Positions 40,914-50,701 are shown, counted from the first letter of the stretch. The stretch: 64,000 nt of DNA from CAYUTA01 sp964447605 (GCA_964447605.1 CAYUTA010000004.1:1-64000), one strand, 5' to 3'. The notes: generated by a model from the sequence alone, not told the origin. Program-made: numbers and translations.

Positions 40914-42518
40914 ATGAAAAAAATCGTGACGATTCTGCTGGTTATCTGTATGATTGCCGGCACGCTCGCCGGATGCGGCGGCAATGCCGCGCCTGCCGCT
41001 CCCGGTTCCGCCGGTCGGACGGGTACGGACGCGACGGCCCCCGCCGGCGAAATCCTGACCGCGACGTATGCCTACATGGCGGACCCGCTGTACAATCTGG
41101 ACCCCGCCCAGACCGTTTCCAACGGCGTGTGTGTCATGAACAACATTTACGAAACCCTGCTGAGCTACGACCTGACTACCAACGCCTTTACAAACGTGCT
41201 GGCGGAGGATTATGAGGTCTCCGAGGACGGCCTGTCCTGGATATTCCGCCTCCGGCAGGGTGTGAAGTTCCATTCCGGCGGCGAGCTGACCGCGGAGGAT
41301 GTGAAATTCTCCGTCGACCGCATCATGGAGCTTGCCCAGGGCGATGCGTACATCTGGGCCAATGTTGCGCAGGTCAAGGTGCTCGATACCTATGCGGTTG
41401 AATTTGAACTGACATCGCCCTGTGCGCTGGATGCCGTCGTTTCCTGCTCCAAGGGCGCGTTCATCTTTTCCAGGGACGCTTTTGAAGCGGACAACGCCTT
41501 TTTTGAGAACGGCGGCGACTGCGGAACCGGCCCCTACACCGTGAAAAGCATCACCTGGGGAACGGAGGTGGTTCTGTCCAGGTTTGACGAATACTGGGGC
41601 GGCTGGAAGGATAATCAGTTTGATTATGTAATCACCACCTTTGTCGGCGAAACCAGCAACCGCCGGCTGATGATGGAAGCCGGCGGCGCCGACATCACCA
41701 ACTCCCTGACGCAGGAGGATATCAAAGCCCTTGAGGGAAATTCAAATGTCGATCTGCAGGCTGAGGTTTCGCTCAAGACGCAGTATATCAACCTGAACGT
41801 CAACTCCGACAAGCTTTCCGACGTCCGCGTTCGGCAGGCGCTCGCCTATGCGATGCCGTATCAGGGCGTGATCGACACGGCGATTGGCGCGGGCCGCGGC
41901 ACACAGGCCTATTGCGCGGTTCCGCCGGGGATGCTCGGCCACAGCCAAACAATCCCACAATACACGCATGATCTCGAAAAGGCCAGGTCGCTTCTGGAAG
42001 AGGCCGGCCACGGCGAAGGCCTGGATATGCTCATTACCTTCAACACCGGCGACGAGGTCCTGCGCCTGACCGCGGAGCTGTATCAGGCCGAGCTGGCCAA
42101 GATCGGCGTAAATCTGGAGATCCGCGCCATGTCCTGGTCCGAGCAGGTTGCGCTTGCCACCAGCGAGAATCCCAACGATCGTCAGGAGCTGTTCATGTCC
42201 TATACGTTCCCGGCGCTGGTGGACGCCTATGCGGCCCTGAAGTACTTCCAGACCGGGCAGGGCAGCAACTACAGCGGGTATTCCAACGCCGAATTTGACG
42301 CCGGGCTGATGGAGGCGTATTCCATGGCGGGCGTCGACAAGGAGCGGGCAACGCAGATGTACATCGGATTGCAGGAGATGCTGGTCGGCGACTGCCCCGC
42401 GATCTGGGTTGCCAATATCAACGACGTTTGGGTGACAAACTCAAGCTTCCAGGGCTTTAAAACCAACGGCGCCTACACATACGTCTGCAGGTTCTACGAT
42501 ACCTGCCGCGCCGAATAA
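40914..42518 (+). CDS. Peptide ABC transporter substrate-binding lipoprotein
   Basis: SBP_bac_5 family binding protein, 534 residues, with a lipoprotein signal ending in LAGC (Cys21). Early mature region: LYNLDPAQTVSNGVCVMNNIYETLL, then EDYEVSEDGLSWIFRLRQGVKFHSG, the hallmark of peptide-binding DppA/OppA proteins. It delivers peptides to the DppBCDF-like permease encoded upstream. ATG 40914 follows TAAGGAGGAAC. A strong hairpin follows the gene, which often raises binding-protein mRNA level. Confidence 0.92.
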   Translation: MKKIVTILLVICMIAGTLAGCGGNAAPAAPGSAGRTGTDATAPAGEILTATYAYMADPLYNLDPAQTVSNGVCVMNNIYETLLSYDLTTNAFTNVLAEDYEVSEDGLSWIFRLRQGVKFHSGGELTAEDVKFSVDRIMELAQGDAYIWANVAQVKVLDTYAVEFELTSPCALDAVVSCSKGAFIFSRDAFEADNAFFENGGDCGTGPYTVKSITWGTEVVLSRFDEYWGGWKDNQFDYVITTFVGETSNRRLMMEAGGADITNSLTQEDIKALEGNSNVDLQAEVSLKTQYINLNVNSDKLSDVRVRQALAYAMPYQGVIDTAIGAGRGTQAYCAVPPGMLGHSQTIPQYTHDLEKARSLLEEAGHGEGLDMLITFNTGDEVLRLTAELYQAELAKIGVNLEIRAMSWSEQVALATSENPNDRQELFMSYTFPALVDAYAALKYFQTGQGSNYSGYSNAEFDAGLMEAYSMAGVDKERATQMYIGLQEMLVGDCPAIWVANINDVWVTNSSFQGFKTNGAYTYVCRFYDTCRAE

Positions 42519-42553
42519 CGGGCGGACCGGGGGCAAGAACATGCGACGGGGCC

Positions 42554-42573
42554 GCGGCGGCGAAGGCCGCCGC
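42554..42573 (+). promoter_or_regulatory. Stable hairpin after the binding-protein gene
   Basis: GCGGCGGC-GAAG-GCCGCCGC: perfect 8 bp stem with a GAAG loop, 36 bases after the stop. No T run follows, so partial termination or mRNA protection are both possible. Confidence 0.5.
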
Positions 42574-42611
42574 AGCCTCCACGATATTGTAAGAAGGAAA
42601 GACAGCATAAT

Positions 42612-42992
42612 ATGATAAAAACGATTCATACGGACAAAGCGCCCGCTGCAATCGGCCCATATTCTCAGGGAATTGCGACAGGCGGGATGGTGTTTACCTC
42701 AGGGCAGATTCCATGCGACCCGGCGACCGGCGCCATCGTCGGGACCACGATTGAAGAGCAGGCCGAGCAGGTGATGAAGAACCTTTCCGCTGTTCTGGAA
42801 GCCGCCGGGGCCTCGTGCCGGACGATCATCAAGACCGCCTGCTTTCTACAGGACATGAAGGATTTTTCCGCATTCAACGCGGTTTACAGCAACTATATTG
42901 CCGGGAAACCCGCGCGCTCATGCGTTGCGGTCGCCGCGCTCCCCAAGGGCGTTCTCTGCGAGATTGAGGCAATCGCGGCCATAGAGGCATAA
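42612..42992 (+). CDS. ridA: RidA family enamine/imine deaminase
   Basis: 126-residue RidA protein that hydrolyses reactive enamine/imine intermediates released by PLP enzymes. Signatures: GPYSQGI near 16-22, FTSGQIPCDPATG, and the late ARSCVAVAALPKGVLCEIEAIA containing the conserved arginine. ATG follows AAGAAGGAAAG. It is placed just ahead of a PLP-dependent lyase, exactly the sort of enzyme whose products RidA clears. Confidence 0.92.
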   Translation: MIKTIHTDKAPAAIGPYSQGIATGGMVFTSGQIPCDPATGAIVGTTIEEQAEQVMKNLSAVLEAAGASCRTIIKTACFLQDMKDFSAFNAVYSNYIAGKPARSCVAVAALPKGVLCEIEAIAAIEA

Positions 42993-43005
42993 CGGAGAGA
43001 AAACA

Positions 43006-44199
43006 ATGGCACTGTTCGAACATCACAGCATCAATTTTGATGTACTGCGGGAAAGGGCGTTCAATTACCGTTGGGCGGAGGTTCCGGAGGGCGTGATCCC
43101 ACTGACGGCCGCCGACTCGGACTTTCCGATGGCTCCGGAGCTTGTGGAGGGCCTTACGCGGGCCATTGCCGCCGGCTATATGCCGTATACGCCCAAGCTG
43201 GGATACACAGAGGTGCGCAAAAGCATTGCGCGCCAATTGAATGAAAGAAAACATGAGGGCGTGGAACCGGAGCTGCTTCTGCCCATCGACAGCGCGGCAA
43301 GAGGCATGTATGTAATTGCCAAAGCGGTCCTGGAAGCGGGGGACGAGGCGATTATCTTCGACCCCGTGGATTACCTGTTTACGAGATCTGTGGAATCCGC
43401 CGGCGCAAAGCCGGTGCTGTTCCCGGCGAAAGTGGGCGCGAACAACCGCATTGATTTGAGCGGACTGGAAGGGTATATTACGCCGAAAACGCGCATGATC
43501 GGACTGTGTAATCCACATAATCCGCTGGGTACGATCTATTCTGGCGAAGAGCTCCGCCTGATTCTGCACCTTGCCGAAAAGTATGATCTCTATATTATGA
43601 ACGACGAGATATGGTCCGACATCGTCTACCCGCAGTCCGCCTTCCTCAGCATATTGACGGCGGAGCCGGCGCTGAACCGCCGGGTATTGTCCGTGTATGG
43701 CTTTTCCAAGAGTTTCAGCATCGCCGGGCTGCGCGCCGGCTGCGTCTATGTCTCCACCAAGGAGATGTTTGACCGGATTGTGGATTGTTCGGATGTGATG
43801 TCAACGGCAGGAGGGATTGCCGGCCTGTCCCAGCTTGCCGCGCAAATCTGCATGGACAAGTGCTATTATTGGAACGAAGCCTTTGTCGCCTGTATGAAGG
43901 AGAATCGGGATTATGCAATCGGCCGCATCGCGCGCATGCCCGGCATCGTTTCCAACAGGCCGGACGCATTATTCATGCTGTTTCCGGATATTACGGGAAC
44001 CGGACTGGATAGCCGGCGCGTGGCGGCGTTCCTTGAGCAGGAGGAAAAGCTTGCGGTCGTGCCGGGGACGGCGCAGTTTTTCGGGCCGGGGGCGGAGGGG
44101 CATATCCGCATCTGCCTTGCGACAAGCCGCGAGGTTTTGGCGGAGGGCATGAATCGGCTGGAACGCGGCATGAATAAACTGGCCGCCAAAAGGGCATAG
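43006..44199 (+). CDS. PLP-dependent C-S lyase/aminotransferase (MalY/PatB type)
   Basis: 397-residue fold-type I PLP enzyme. The start FEHHSINFDVLRERAFNYRWAE resembles MalY/PatB cystathionine beta-lyases, although the more common KWD/DPDVLPLWVADMDF stretch reads VIPLTAADSDFPMAPE. PLP contacts: CNPHNPLGTIY (Asn), NDEIWSDIV (Asp and Tyr/Trp region), and Lys235 in YGFSKSFSIAGLRAG. It would break down cysteine/cystathionine or transaminate amino acids derived from imported peptides. Starts 13 bases after ridA with AACGGAGAG. Confidence 0.88.
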   Translation: MALFEHHSINFDVLRERAFNYRWAEVPEGVIPLTAADSDFPMAPELVEGLTRAIAAGYMPYTPKLGYTEVRKSIARQLNERKHEGVEPELLLPIDSAARGMYVIAKAVLEAGDEAIIFDPVDYLFTRSVESAGAKPVLFPAKVGANNRIDLSGLEGYITPKTRMIGLCNPHNPLGTIYSGEELRLILHLAEKYDLYIMNDEIWSDIVYPQSAFLSILTAEPALNRRVLSVYGFSKSFSIAGLRAGCVYVSTKEMFDRIVDCSDVMSTAGGIAGLSQLAAQICMDKCYYWNEAFVACMKENRDYAIGRIARMPGIVSNRPDALFMLFPDITGTGLDSRRVAAFLEQEEKLAVVPGTAQFFGPGAEGHIRICLATSREVLAEGMNRLERGMNKLAAKRA

Positions 44200-44459
44200 C
44201 GTTCGCCGTCCTTGTAATGCCCGCGGATTAAGCGGCGCAGCCGTCATGGCAATGGCTGTCCGCCCAGGGGGCGGCGGAAACGCAACCCATGCCAAGCCAT
44301 ATATAATGCGCGCTTGTCCGGCCTGCCGGCGGACGTTGTTAACGGGCGGCTACAAGGTCACGCCGGAGGATTTCCGGAAGGCGAAAGGTTTCGAGGACCG
44401 CATCGGCCGTGGCGCCATGCCGGCCGGCCGATGGCAGACTCCTGTCCAGATCCCCCTTC

Positions 44460-45311
44460 CTACCCTTTTACGGCGCCGGAGGTCATGCCCTTGATGAAGT
44501 GCCTGCTGAAGAGCAGGTACAGAATCAGAACCGGCAGGGAGGACAGGGTGAGCACCGCCAGAACCTTGGACCAGTCGGTCTGGTATTGGCCGAAGAGCCG
44601 GGTCACGCCCAAAAGAAGGGTTTTGGCCTTCTCATCTGAGATGAAGATCAGGGGGAACCACAGGTCGTTCCAAAATGGCACCAGGTTATAGATGGCCACG
44701 GTGGCCAGGGCCGGGCGCAGCAGGGGCGAGACGATCCTGCCCAATATGCCCAGGCGGCCGGAGCCGTCGATCAGGGCCGCCTCCATGAGCTCCTTGGGAA
44801 TCTGGCGGATGAACTCCGTGAGGATGAACACGGCGATGGGCAGACCCATGGCCACATAGATGGGAACCAGGGCCCAAATGGAGTTTAAAAGCCCCATGGC
44901 CCGCACGATTTCCAAAAGCTTGATGGAGGCGATCTTGATGGGCATCATCATGCCCACGATGAAGAAGAAGTGCAGGAGGGTGGAGCCCTTCGTCCGCCAT
45001 TGGGCCAGGGCATAGGAAGCCAGGACGCCCAAAATCAGCACAAGGGCCAATGACACGGTAACCGCCAGGAAGCTGTTGAAAAAATACCGCATGAAATCGC
45101 CGCTTGCCAGCACGTCCGTGTAGTTGGAAACATTCCATACCTCGGGCAGGCCGAAGGTGTTCTGGTAGATGCTCAGCCTGTCCTTAAAGGAATTGATGAT
45201 CATGACGTAAAGGGGAAAGAGCACGACCGCGCACCACAGGATGAGCACCATGTGGGAGCCGATGCGCATCCGCTGTATCCTTAGGGAGCGCGGCTTTCTT
45301 TCTTTACTCAT
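44460..45311 (-). CDS. Sugar ABC transporter permease, MalG-like
   Basis: 283-residue inner-membrane permease of the carbohydrate uptake CUT1 class, six helices, with the EAA loop EAALIDGSGRLGILGRIVSPLLRP. It closes a minus-strand operon (ROK regulator, binding protein, two permeases). No ATPase is encoded; a shared MsiK/MsmK-like ATPase elsewhere would be needed. It ends 260 bp from the convergent lyase gene. Confidence 0.92.
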   Translation of the reverse strand: MSKERKPRSLRIQRMRIGSHMVLILWCAVVLFPLYVMIINSFKDRLSIYQNTFGLPEVWNVSNYTDVLASGDFMRYFFNSFLAVTVSLALVLILGVLASYALAQWRTKGSTLLHFFFIVGMMMPIKIASIKLLEIVRAMGLLNSIWALVPIYVAMGLPIAVFILTEFIRQIPKELMEAALIDGSGRLGILGRIVSPLLRPALATVAIYNLVPFWNDLWFPLIFISDEKAKTLLLGVTRLFGQYQTDWSKVLAVLTLSSLPVLILYLLFSRHFIKGMTSGAVKG

Positions 45312-45317
45312 AGGGGA

Positions 45318-46259
45318 TCACTCCTTTGTTTGGGTTTTGCGCAGGATCAAGAAGGACATCGCCGCCAGCATGAAGAACATCAGGGTGGCCACCGCCGCGC
45401 CCATGCCGGGGTCGGGAATGCCTACGGGGTGCTGCCCCGCGATGCCCAGCCGGTAGAACAGCGTGCCGATAAGATCCGTTGCGTAGCCCGGCGCGCCGTT
45501 GGCGTTTTCCATGGCGTATACGATATCGAAGGCGTTGAAGTTATTGACGAAGGTCAATATGGTGATCATGCCGATGATGGGCCGAAGCAGCGGCAGCTTG
45601 ATCCGCCAGAATACCTGCCAGCCGGATGCGCCGTCAATGTCCGCGGCCTCGTAAATATCCTCGCTGATGTTGCGCAGGGCCGCCACGAACATCATGGTGG
45701 GGATGCCGATCCATTGCCAGCAGGATACCAGGGCCACGAAAACAAGGGCCGTGCTTTCGGTGCCCAGCCAGGGCTTGGCCAGCATGCCCAACCCCAGGCT
45801 GGTGAGGAAGGGCTTGGACCACACCGGGTTCAAAAGCAGCTTCCAAAGATAGCCCGTGACCAGCACCGCGAAGGTGGTGGGGATAAAAATGATGGTTTGG
45901 TACAGCTTGCGCCCGCGCATATGGGCATTGGTGAGCAGCACCGCGAACACGATTCCCAGCACGTTCTGCACCAGCATGTGGATGACGAAAAAGACGGAGG
46001 TGTTTTTAAACGCGTTGCCAAAGCGCAGGGAATGCTCGGGATCGGTAAATAAGCGCAGATAATTGTCAAAGCCGGCAAACGCCCGGTTGCCCACGTTGCC
46101 TGTGAAAAAGCTCAGCCGGATGCTGTCAATGAGGGGATAGGCCATGAATACCACATAGAAGGCCAGGGCGGGAATTAAAAACCAGACCCAGTAGCGCCCA
46201 CCCGGCTCCAACCGGCGGGGGTTCGGGGCCGGGCTCCGGTTCTTTAAGCTTGCTTTCAT
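45318..46259 (-). CDS. Sugar ABC transporter permease, MalF-like
   Basis: 313-residue CUT1 permease; first helix at about 28-48, EAA loop EAADIDGASGWQVFWRIKLPLLRP. Pairs with the following MalG-like gene, 6 bases away. Its own start is about 90 bases after the binding-protein gene, which leaves room for a processing hairpin. Confidence 0.92.
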   Translation of the reverse strand: MKASLKNRSPAPNPRRLEPGGRYWVWFLIPALAFYVVFMAYPLIDSIRLSFFTGNVGNRAFAGFDNYLRLFTDPEHSLRFGNAFKNTSVFFVIHMLVQNVLGIVFAVLLTNAHMRGRKLYQTIIFIPTTFAVLVTGYLWKLLLNPVWSKPFLTSLGLGMLAKPWLGTESTALVFVALVSCWQWIGIPTMMFVAALRNISEDIYEAADIDGASGWQVFWRIKLPLLRPIIGMITILTFVNNFNAFDIVYAMENANGAPGYATDLIGTLFYRLGIAGQHPVGIPDPGMGAAVATLMFFMLAAMSFLILRKTQTKE

Positions 46260-46350
46260 CTCATCACCTCGTAAGCTGCGGCTAATAGGGAATAAACCGG
46301 CGTCCCCGCCGGGAGACGGGCCTCCCGGCGGGGAAGAAAGCGGACTGGGA

Positions 46351-47625
46351 TTAGGGGACCAGGGCGGCCACGCTGTCCGCGGCCTCCTGGGGGGTAACGG
46401 AGCCCTTGAGCAGGTTGATCACCGCCTGGTTCATGGGCGCGTAAAGATCCATGAGGGCGGGCCAAATGAAACGGGCGTCCGTCTGCCTGCCGGCGTTGAG
46501 CGCCAGGAACTCGTTGGCGTGGGGATCCGCAAGCTGGATCTCAAAGTTGATCATGGGGAAGTAGCCCAGGGGCAGGTTCTGGGACGCGGTGGTGGCGCCA
46601 TCCTGGGTGCACAGCCAGGTCAGGAACGCCTTGGCCTCCTCGGGGTGGGTGCTGGCGGCGTTCATGGTGATGGCCATGTCGGGGTGGAAGCAGATGGCCG
46701 TATCCGCGGCGTTGCGGGCGGGGATTGCAAATACGCCCCACTCGAAGGGCGCGCCGTCATACACGCCGGCGGTCCAGGAGCCATCCACGAACATGGCGGC
46801 GGCCTGGGTGTTGAAGAGCACCTGGCTGTCGTTATAGGTCACGGATTCAAACCCATCGGGCAGGTAGGGCGCTACAGAGGCAAGGTCCGTATAGGCGTTG
46901 ACAAAATTCTCGTCGTTGAGCTTCTTCTCGCCGGATTCGTACTTCACCCGCTCGGCGGAGCCGCCCACATAGTTGGGCAACATGCCCAGGAAGAAGCACT
47001 CCAGGATGTCCCACTCGTCCGCCACGCCGTTGGCCAGGGGGGTGATGCCCTTGTCCTTGAGCGCCTTGCACACGGCGATGAACTCATCCCAGGTGGCGGG
47101 CATGCTGAGTCCCTCGGCCGCAAATACGTCCTTGTTGTAATACACCGCGTGGGAAACCGCCGCGAAAGGCACTGCGAACATCTTCCCGTCCCTGGTCTGC
47201 CAGGGCGCCAGGTTGGAGGCGGTGAAGTTGTCCATCAGCCCCGGGATGTCGGTGCAATCCGCGAAGTACCCCGCCTCAAAGAGCTCCTGGCCTGTGGCGT
47301 AGGAACGGGCGTACATCAGGTCCGGACCGGAGCCGCTGTCCAGCTGGAGCCGGAGGGTGGCGTTATAATCCGGGGGATTGGTGGGCTGGAAGGTGATGTT
47401 TACGTTGGGCGCCACCTGCTTATACGCGGCAAGCAGGTTGTTCATCTGCTGCACATCGTCGGTACGCCAGGAGCCCATGGTCAGTTCCACGGTTTCGTCC
47501 GCGGCGGGCGCTTTCTCCGGGGCGAGGACGGCGGCCTCGGGCTGGACCGCGGGGGCGCTGCACCCGCTCAGGACAGGAACCGCCAGCAGCAGCATGGAGA
47601 GGATGACGAGCATACATTTTTTCAT
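46351..47625 (-). CDS. Sugar ABC transporter binding lipoprotein
   Basis: 424-residue extracellular solute-binding protein (SBP_bac_1). Signal peptide ends in VLSGC (Cys22). Mature part shows the usual VNITFQPTNPPDYNATLRLQLDSG, then WDEFIAVCKALKDKGITPLANG and a C-terminal lobe. It binds an oligosaccharide of unknown type. Followed by the two permeases. Confidence 0.92.
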   Translation of the reverse strand: MKKCMLVILSMLLLAVPVLSGCSAPAVQPEAAVLAPEKAPAADETVELTMGSWRTDDVQQMNNLLAAYKQVAPNVNITFQPTNPPDYNATLRLQLDSGSGPDLMYARSYATGQELFEAGYFADCTDIPGLMDNFTASNLAPWQTRDGKMFAVPFAAVSHAVYYNKDVFAAEGLSMPATWDEFIAVCKALKDKGITPLANGVADEWDILECFFLGMLPNYVGGSAERVKYESGEKKLNDENFVNAYTDLASVAPYLPDGFESVTYNDSQVLFNTQAAAMFVDGSWTAGVYDGAPFEWGVFAIPARNAADTAICFHPDMAITMNAASTHPEEAKAFLTWLCTQDGATTASQNLPLGYFPMINFEIQLADPHANEFLALNAGRQTDARFIWPALMDLYAPMNQAVINLLKGSVTPQEAADSVAALVP

Positions 47626-47680
47626 GTTTTGAACCTCCTTTTTTTAATCAGCAGGCTGACCTGCAAGGTTTGATCTCGCT

Positions 47681-48886
47681 TCAGCTTTGGCCTTCGGCCT
47701 GGGCAGGGGCGGAACGGGCGATGAGCTGATCCATGTTGTGGTTGAAGGCCACGGTGGCCGCGCCGATGATGTTACCGTCCGGCCCGAATTCCGAAAAGCC
47801 GATGTCAAAGGCGGTGCTCAGAAACTGGGCATGCTCCTCCCGTACGGAGGTGGCGATAAGCTCCCTGAGGGGCGGGCAGCGGTCCATAAGGCTGCCGCAC
47901 AGGATGATGATTTCCGGGGCGTAGGCATTTGCCAGCTGCCCCAGCAGCACCAGGATGTATTCCGCGATGTTGTGCATCAGCCGCTTAACCCAGCGCGCAC
48001 CCCCCTCATAGGCGGCGATAAGCCCGGGCATGTCGATGGCCGGGTCTACCTTGCGGGCCTCCTGCATGAGCGCGGGCTCCGATATGGTGGCCTGGACGCA
48101 GCCCATGCGGCCGCAATCGCACATGCGGCTGTTTATACACAGGATGGCGTGGCCGATCTCCCCGGCCATGTTCTCCTTGCCCCGGTAAATGCCGTTGTCG
48201 ATGATAACCCCCGCGCCGATGCCGCTGCCGATGGTAAGCAGCACGGAACTGGCGTACCCCCTGCTGCTGCCGAATCGGTTTTCCGCCTGAGCCCGGGCCT
48301 TTACGTCGTTTTCCAGTATGATTTTGGGCAGGGCCGCATATCCCTCCAGAAGGGGAGCCACGGCCAGGTTCGCCCAGCGAAGCTGGGAAGCGAGGCGCAA
48401 ATATCCCTTGGCGGGATCAATGATGCCGGGCATCACCAGCCCCACGCTGGGAAGGCTCAGCAGCCCATGCTTTTTTAGGAAGCCGTGAAGAAGCCCCGCG
48501 ATTTCCCCAAGCGCCTCCTCCGGGAGCCGGGCGTCGAGGGGCAAGGGATGGCTTTCAAACTCCAGGATTTTGCCGTATGGGTCGATGGCGCCCAGGAAAA
48601 GCCCGCCCACATCCAGGGACCCCCCCACGTTCACGATGCTGTCCCGGTTTAGATAGATGGTTTTCGCCGGGCGGCCCAGCTTGCCGTTTTCCTCGCTTTC
48701 CCGCTCCACCACAACGCCGTGCTCCTGCAAAAGGTCCGTAATGCGGGAAACGGCCATTACGCTCAGGCCGGATTCCACAGCCAACTCGTTGCGGGTAATT
48801 CCTTCGCTGCGGTATACGGCCTCAAAGATCATGCGCACGTTGTTTTGCCGCATGGCTTCCCGGTCCAGCTTGCCGATTCCCATCAT
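47681..48886 (-). CDS. ROK-family transcriptional regulator (NagC/XylR type)
   Basis: 401 residues: an N-terminal winged helix (RNELAVESGLSVMAVSRITDLLQEHGVV) and a ROK domain. The zinc-binding CDCGRMGC is present, as is a phosphate-contact GSGIGAGVIIDNGI. It likely represses the adjacent sugar transporter and responds to the imported sugar or its phosphate. First gene on its strand, 55 bp upstream of the binding-protein gene. Codon choice in this operon (many GGG, GGC, CTG) differs somewhat from its neighbours. Confidence 0.88.
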   Translation of the reverse strand: MMGIGKLDREAMRQNNVRMIFEAVYRSEGITRNELAVESGLSVMAVSRITDLLQEHGVVVERESEENGKLGRPAKTIYLNRDSIVNVGGSLDVGGLFLGAIDPYGKILEFESHPLPLDARLPEEALGEIAGLLHGFLKKHGLLSLPSVGLVMPGIIDPAKGYLRLASQLRWANLAVAPLLEGYAALPKIILENDVKARAQAENRFGSSRGYASSVLLTIGSGIGAGVIIDNGIYRGKENMAGEIGHAILCINSRMCDCGRMGCVQATISEPALMQEARKVDPAIDMPGLIAAYEGGARWVKRLMHNIAEYILVLLGQLANAYAPEIIILCGSLMDRCPPLRELIATSVREEHAQFLSTAFDIGFSEFGPDGNIIGAATVAFNHNMDQLIARSAPAQAEGQS

Positions 48887-49410
48887 CTGCGAGTCTCCAT
48901 TTTTAACATCAATTTAAATATAAGGGGGTAAAACACAGGATTCTCATCTTCTGAACTGCGAATTCCTTGGCAATGCATCCGTACTTATTAACACTACATT
49001 ATAAATTATAGCAAGCCCTATAAAAAAAGCAATACCCAAATGGAATAATCCGGAACTTTTCAGGAAAAAGGTGGAAGCGTCCGTGGCGGGAGGCAAGCCG
49101 CTTTGCGCCGGACCTTTTTACCGCCGCGGAGGGAAGGGGCGCATGGCCGGGCTACGCTTTGGACGGAGCCTCCCTTAAAGAGCAAACAAAAAAGAACGCC
49201 GCAAGGGCGGACTTCATAGGGAAGTTATAGGAAAACAAGTAAATGCAAGGCTATTAAGCAAATCGGTTGAGAGTTTATCTAGAAACACCCCTATGACGCG
49301 CCCCCCAAGCACTACAAATGTGCCTGGGGGGCGTCATATAAAGATTATCTTGCTACCCGCGCAATAGCCGCCAATCAGCTAATCACAGGCAGATTGCTCA
49401 TAATGAAAAG
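48887..49410. other. Intergenic region at the island border
   Basis: About 520 bp. An AT-rich stretch (48910-49060) contains the probable ROK promoter. A strong imperfect hairpin lies at 49292-49338. No gene is seen. Base composition shifts to lower GC from here. Confidence 0.5.
49292..49338. repeat. Long imperfect hairpin
   Basis: TATGAC...GCCCCCCA..GCAC pairs with GTGC.TGGGGGGC.GTCATA around TACAAAT, 18 paired bases with single-base bulges. No T run follows on either strand. It may be a bidirectional terminator or a mobile-element end. Confidence 0.5.
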
Positions 49411-49833
49411 TCACTTGCTTTCTCTACGGATTTTAATCAGCTTTAAGATGTCGCCATACATATGGTCAAACTGTTTGATATCTATCATTAACCATCTTTG
49501 CCCATTTCCTTCGTTGGTATGATTATAAATTTCTTTAATTTCTTTTGATAGCATTGGAAATAAAGCATTGAATTTTTCCTGTTCCTTTATTCCTATCACA
49601 ACTAAAACTGTAAAATAGCCTTGTTTTGGATATATAACACAAAGTGATTTCCCTGCTTTTCTAAGTTTCACGTTCCACCCACGAAACCAAACATCTTTGC
49701 TGTACTCCACGTTACAAAGTGCCTGATATTCAGTATTTAAAAAATGAAAAAACTGATTAAAGACCGTGTTATTTATGTATTGTTCTATTTCTTGAATGGT
49801 AGGTCGATGGTTTATATCTTTTAAATCTAACAC
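49411..49833 (-). CDS. DUF3788 family protein
   Basis: 140-residue protein of the DUF3788 family (RPTIQEIEQYI near the start, WNVKLRKAGKSLCVIYPKQGYFTVLVVIG in the middle, RWLMIDI late). Function unknown; an enzyme-like alpha/beta fold is likely. The start is a GTG at 49833, 7 bases after GGGAGG; open codons continue to 49968 but are outside the family. Lower GC than the operons before it, and it stands alone just outside the island. Confidence 0.8.
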   Translation of the reverse strand: MLDLKDINHRPTIQEIEQYINNTVFNQFFHFLNTEYQALCNVEYSKDVWFRGWNVKLRKAGKSLCVIYPKQGYFTVLVVIGIKEQEKFNALFPMLSKEIKEIYNHTNEGNGQRWLMIDIKQFDHMYGDILKLIKIRRESK

Positions 49834-50159
49834 TAAATTTCCTCCCAGGCGAATATAAAAATTACCCATCCTGCACTGATGCAACAAATGCGGGAGATTA
49901 TTTTCCATATTCAATATACCGTAATTCTTTGCTATCGTAAAGCGAATGGTTGCGGTGTTTTCAGCCATTCGCTAAACGCCTGCAGTCACTTTGTTGCTCA
50001 AATGCTACCCGAAAGGGTAGGCCGGCATATTGTTTGTATTGACAAACAAACAGCTGGTTGAGGCGATGCCCCAAACCCCGTAAGCAGCGCGCGTGAACAG
50101 CCGTAACCATCCGATCAAACCTCCCCATGCCGCCCCATCCAAAGGCGTCCCTTTCTGTT
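49834..50159. other. Non-coding debris before the att-like site
   Basis: No supported gene. A perfect small hairpin CTACCC-GAAA-GGGTAG lies at 50005-50020. Several short open frames have no ribosome site. Confidence 0.4.
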
Positions 50160-50179
50160 TGGCGGAGAGACTGGGATTC
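50160..50179. repeat. tRNA-Ser 3' end fragment, att-like site (left)
   Basis: TGGCGGAGAGACTGGGATTC is identical to the last 20 bases of the tRNA-Ser gene (60560-60579) and in the same orientation. The match stops on both sides. This is the pattern left by integration into a tRNA 3' end. Confidence 0.6.
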
Positions 50180-50440
50180 ACCGCTTCGCCTTCCGCAGCG
50201 CGCTCACACCGCTTGCAGCTAGGTGATCGAACCAATCCACAGCATCCCATACACTGTAGCATTTTTGCTCGTTCTTGGAGAGGAACGTTAAAAACGACTA
50301 CTTTCATAATGATACGAAGTGTTTGCTGAAATCTTTACAAAAGACCGTGAACAACGGGAACAACGACGATTGCAACGCAGCATAAAGAAACGAGATCATC
50401 TTGAACGCTGATAAGAACACGGGAGATAACGGGCGGTAGC

Positions 50441-50647
50441 ATGACCAAATCAAAATCCACTTCTCAACACAGCAGCAAAAGCAAATCAAATACACAAATC
50501 CCCGATCATGTGTTCGAGTCACTGGCGCGCTGCGCCCTGCCGCTGATACAGGAATACTTCAAATCCGAGGAGGGGCAGCGTGAGTTTGCCGCATGGAAGG
50601 CGGAAAAAGGCAAGGTAAAGGGAAAAGTAGCTGATATGGAGCGGTAA
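50441..50647 (+). CDS. Small hypothetical protein, mobile-element type
   Basis: A 68-residue protein with a Ser/Lys-rich start and one helical region (DHVFESLARCALPLIQEYFKSEEGQREFAAWKAEK). Similar short frames are carried on clostridial mobile elements, often beside recombinases; none is present here. ATG 50441 follows GGCGGTAGC. It lies 260 bp inside the att-like site. Confidence 0.6.
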   Translation: MTKSKSTSQHSSKSKSNTQIPDHVFESLARCALPLIQEYFKSEEGQREFAAWKAEKGKVKGKVADMER

Positions 50648-50701
50648 CATGAGCGGGAGAGCCGAGAGGTTCTCCCGCTCAGACTGTCAAAGAAAGCCAA
50701 A

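Noticed and set aside
44200..44459. Gene remnant between the lyase and sugar permease
   Set aside because: Short protein-like pieces occur but no start, ribosome site or known family.
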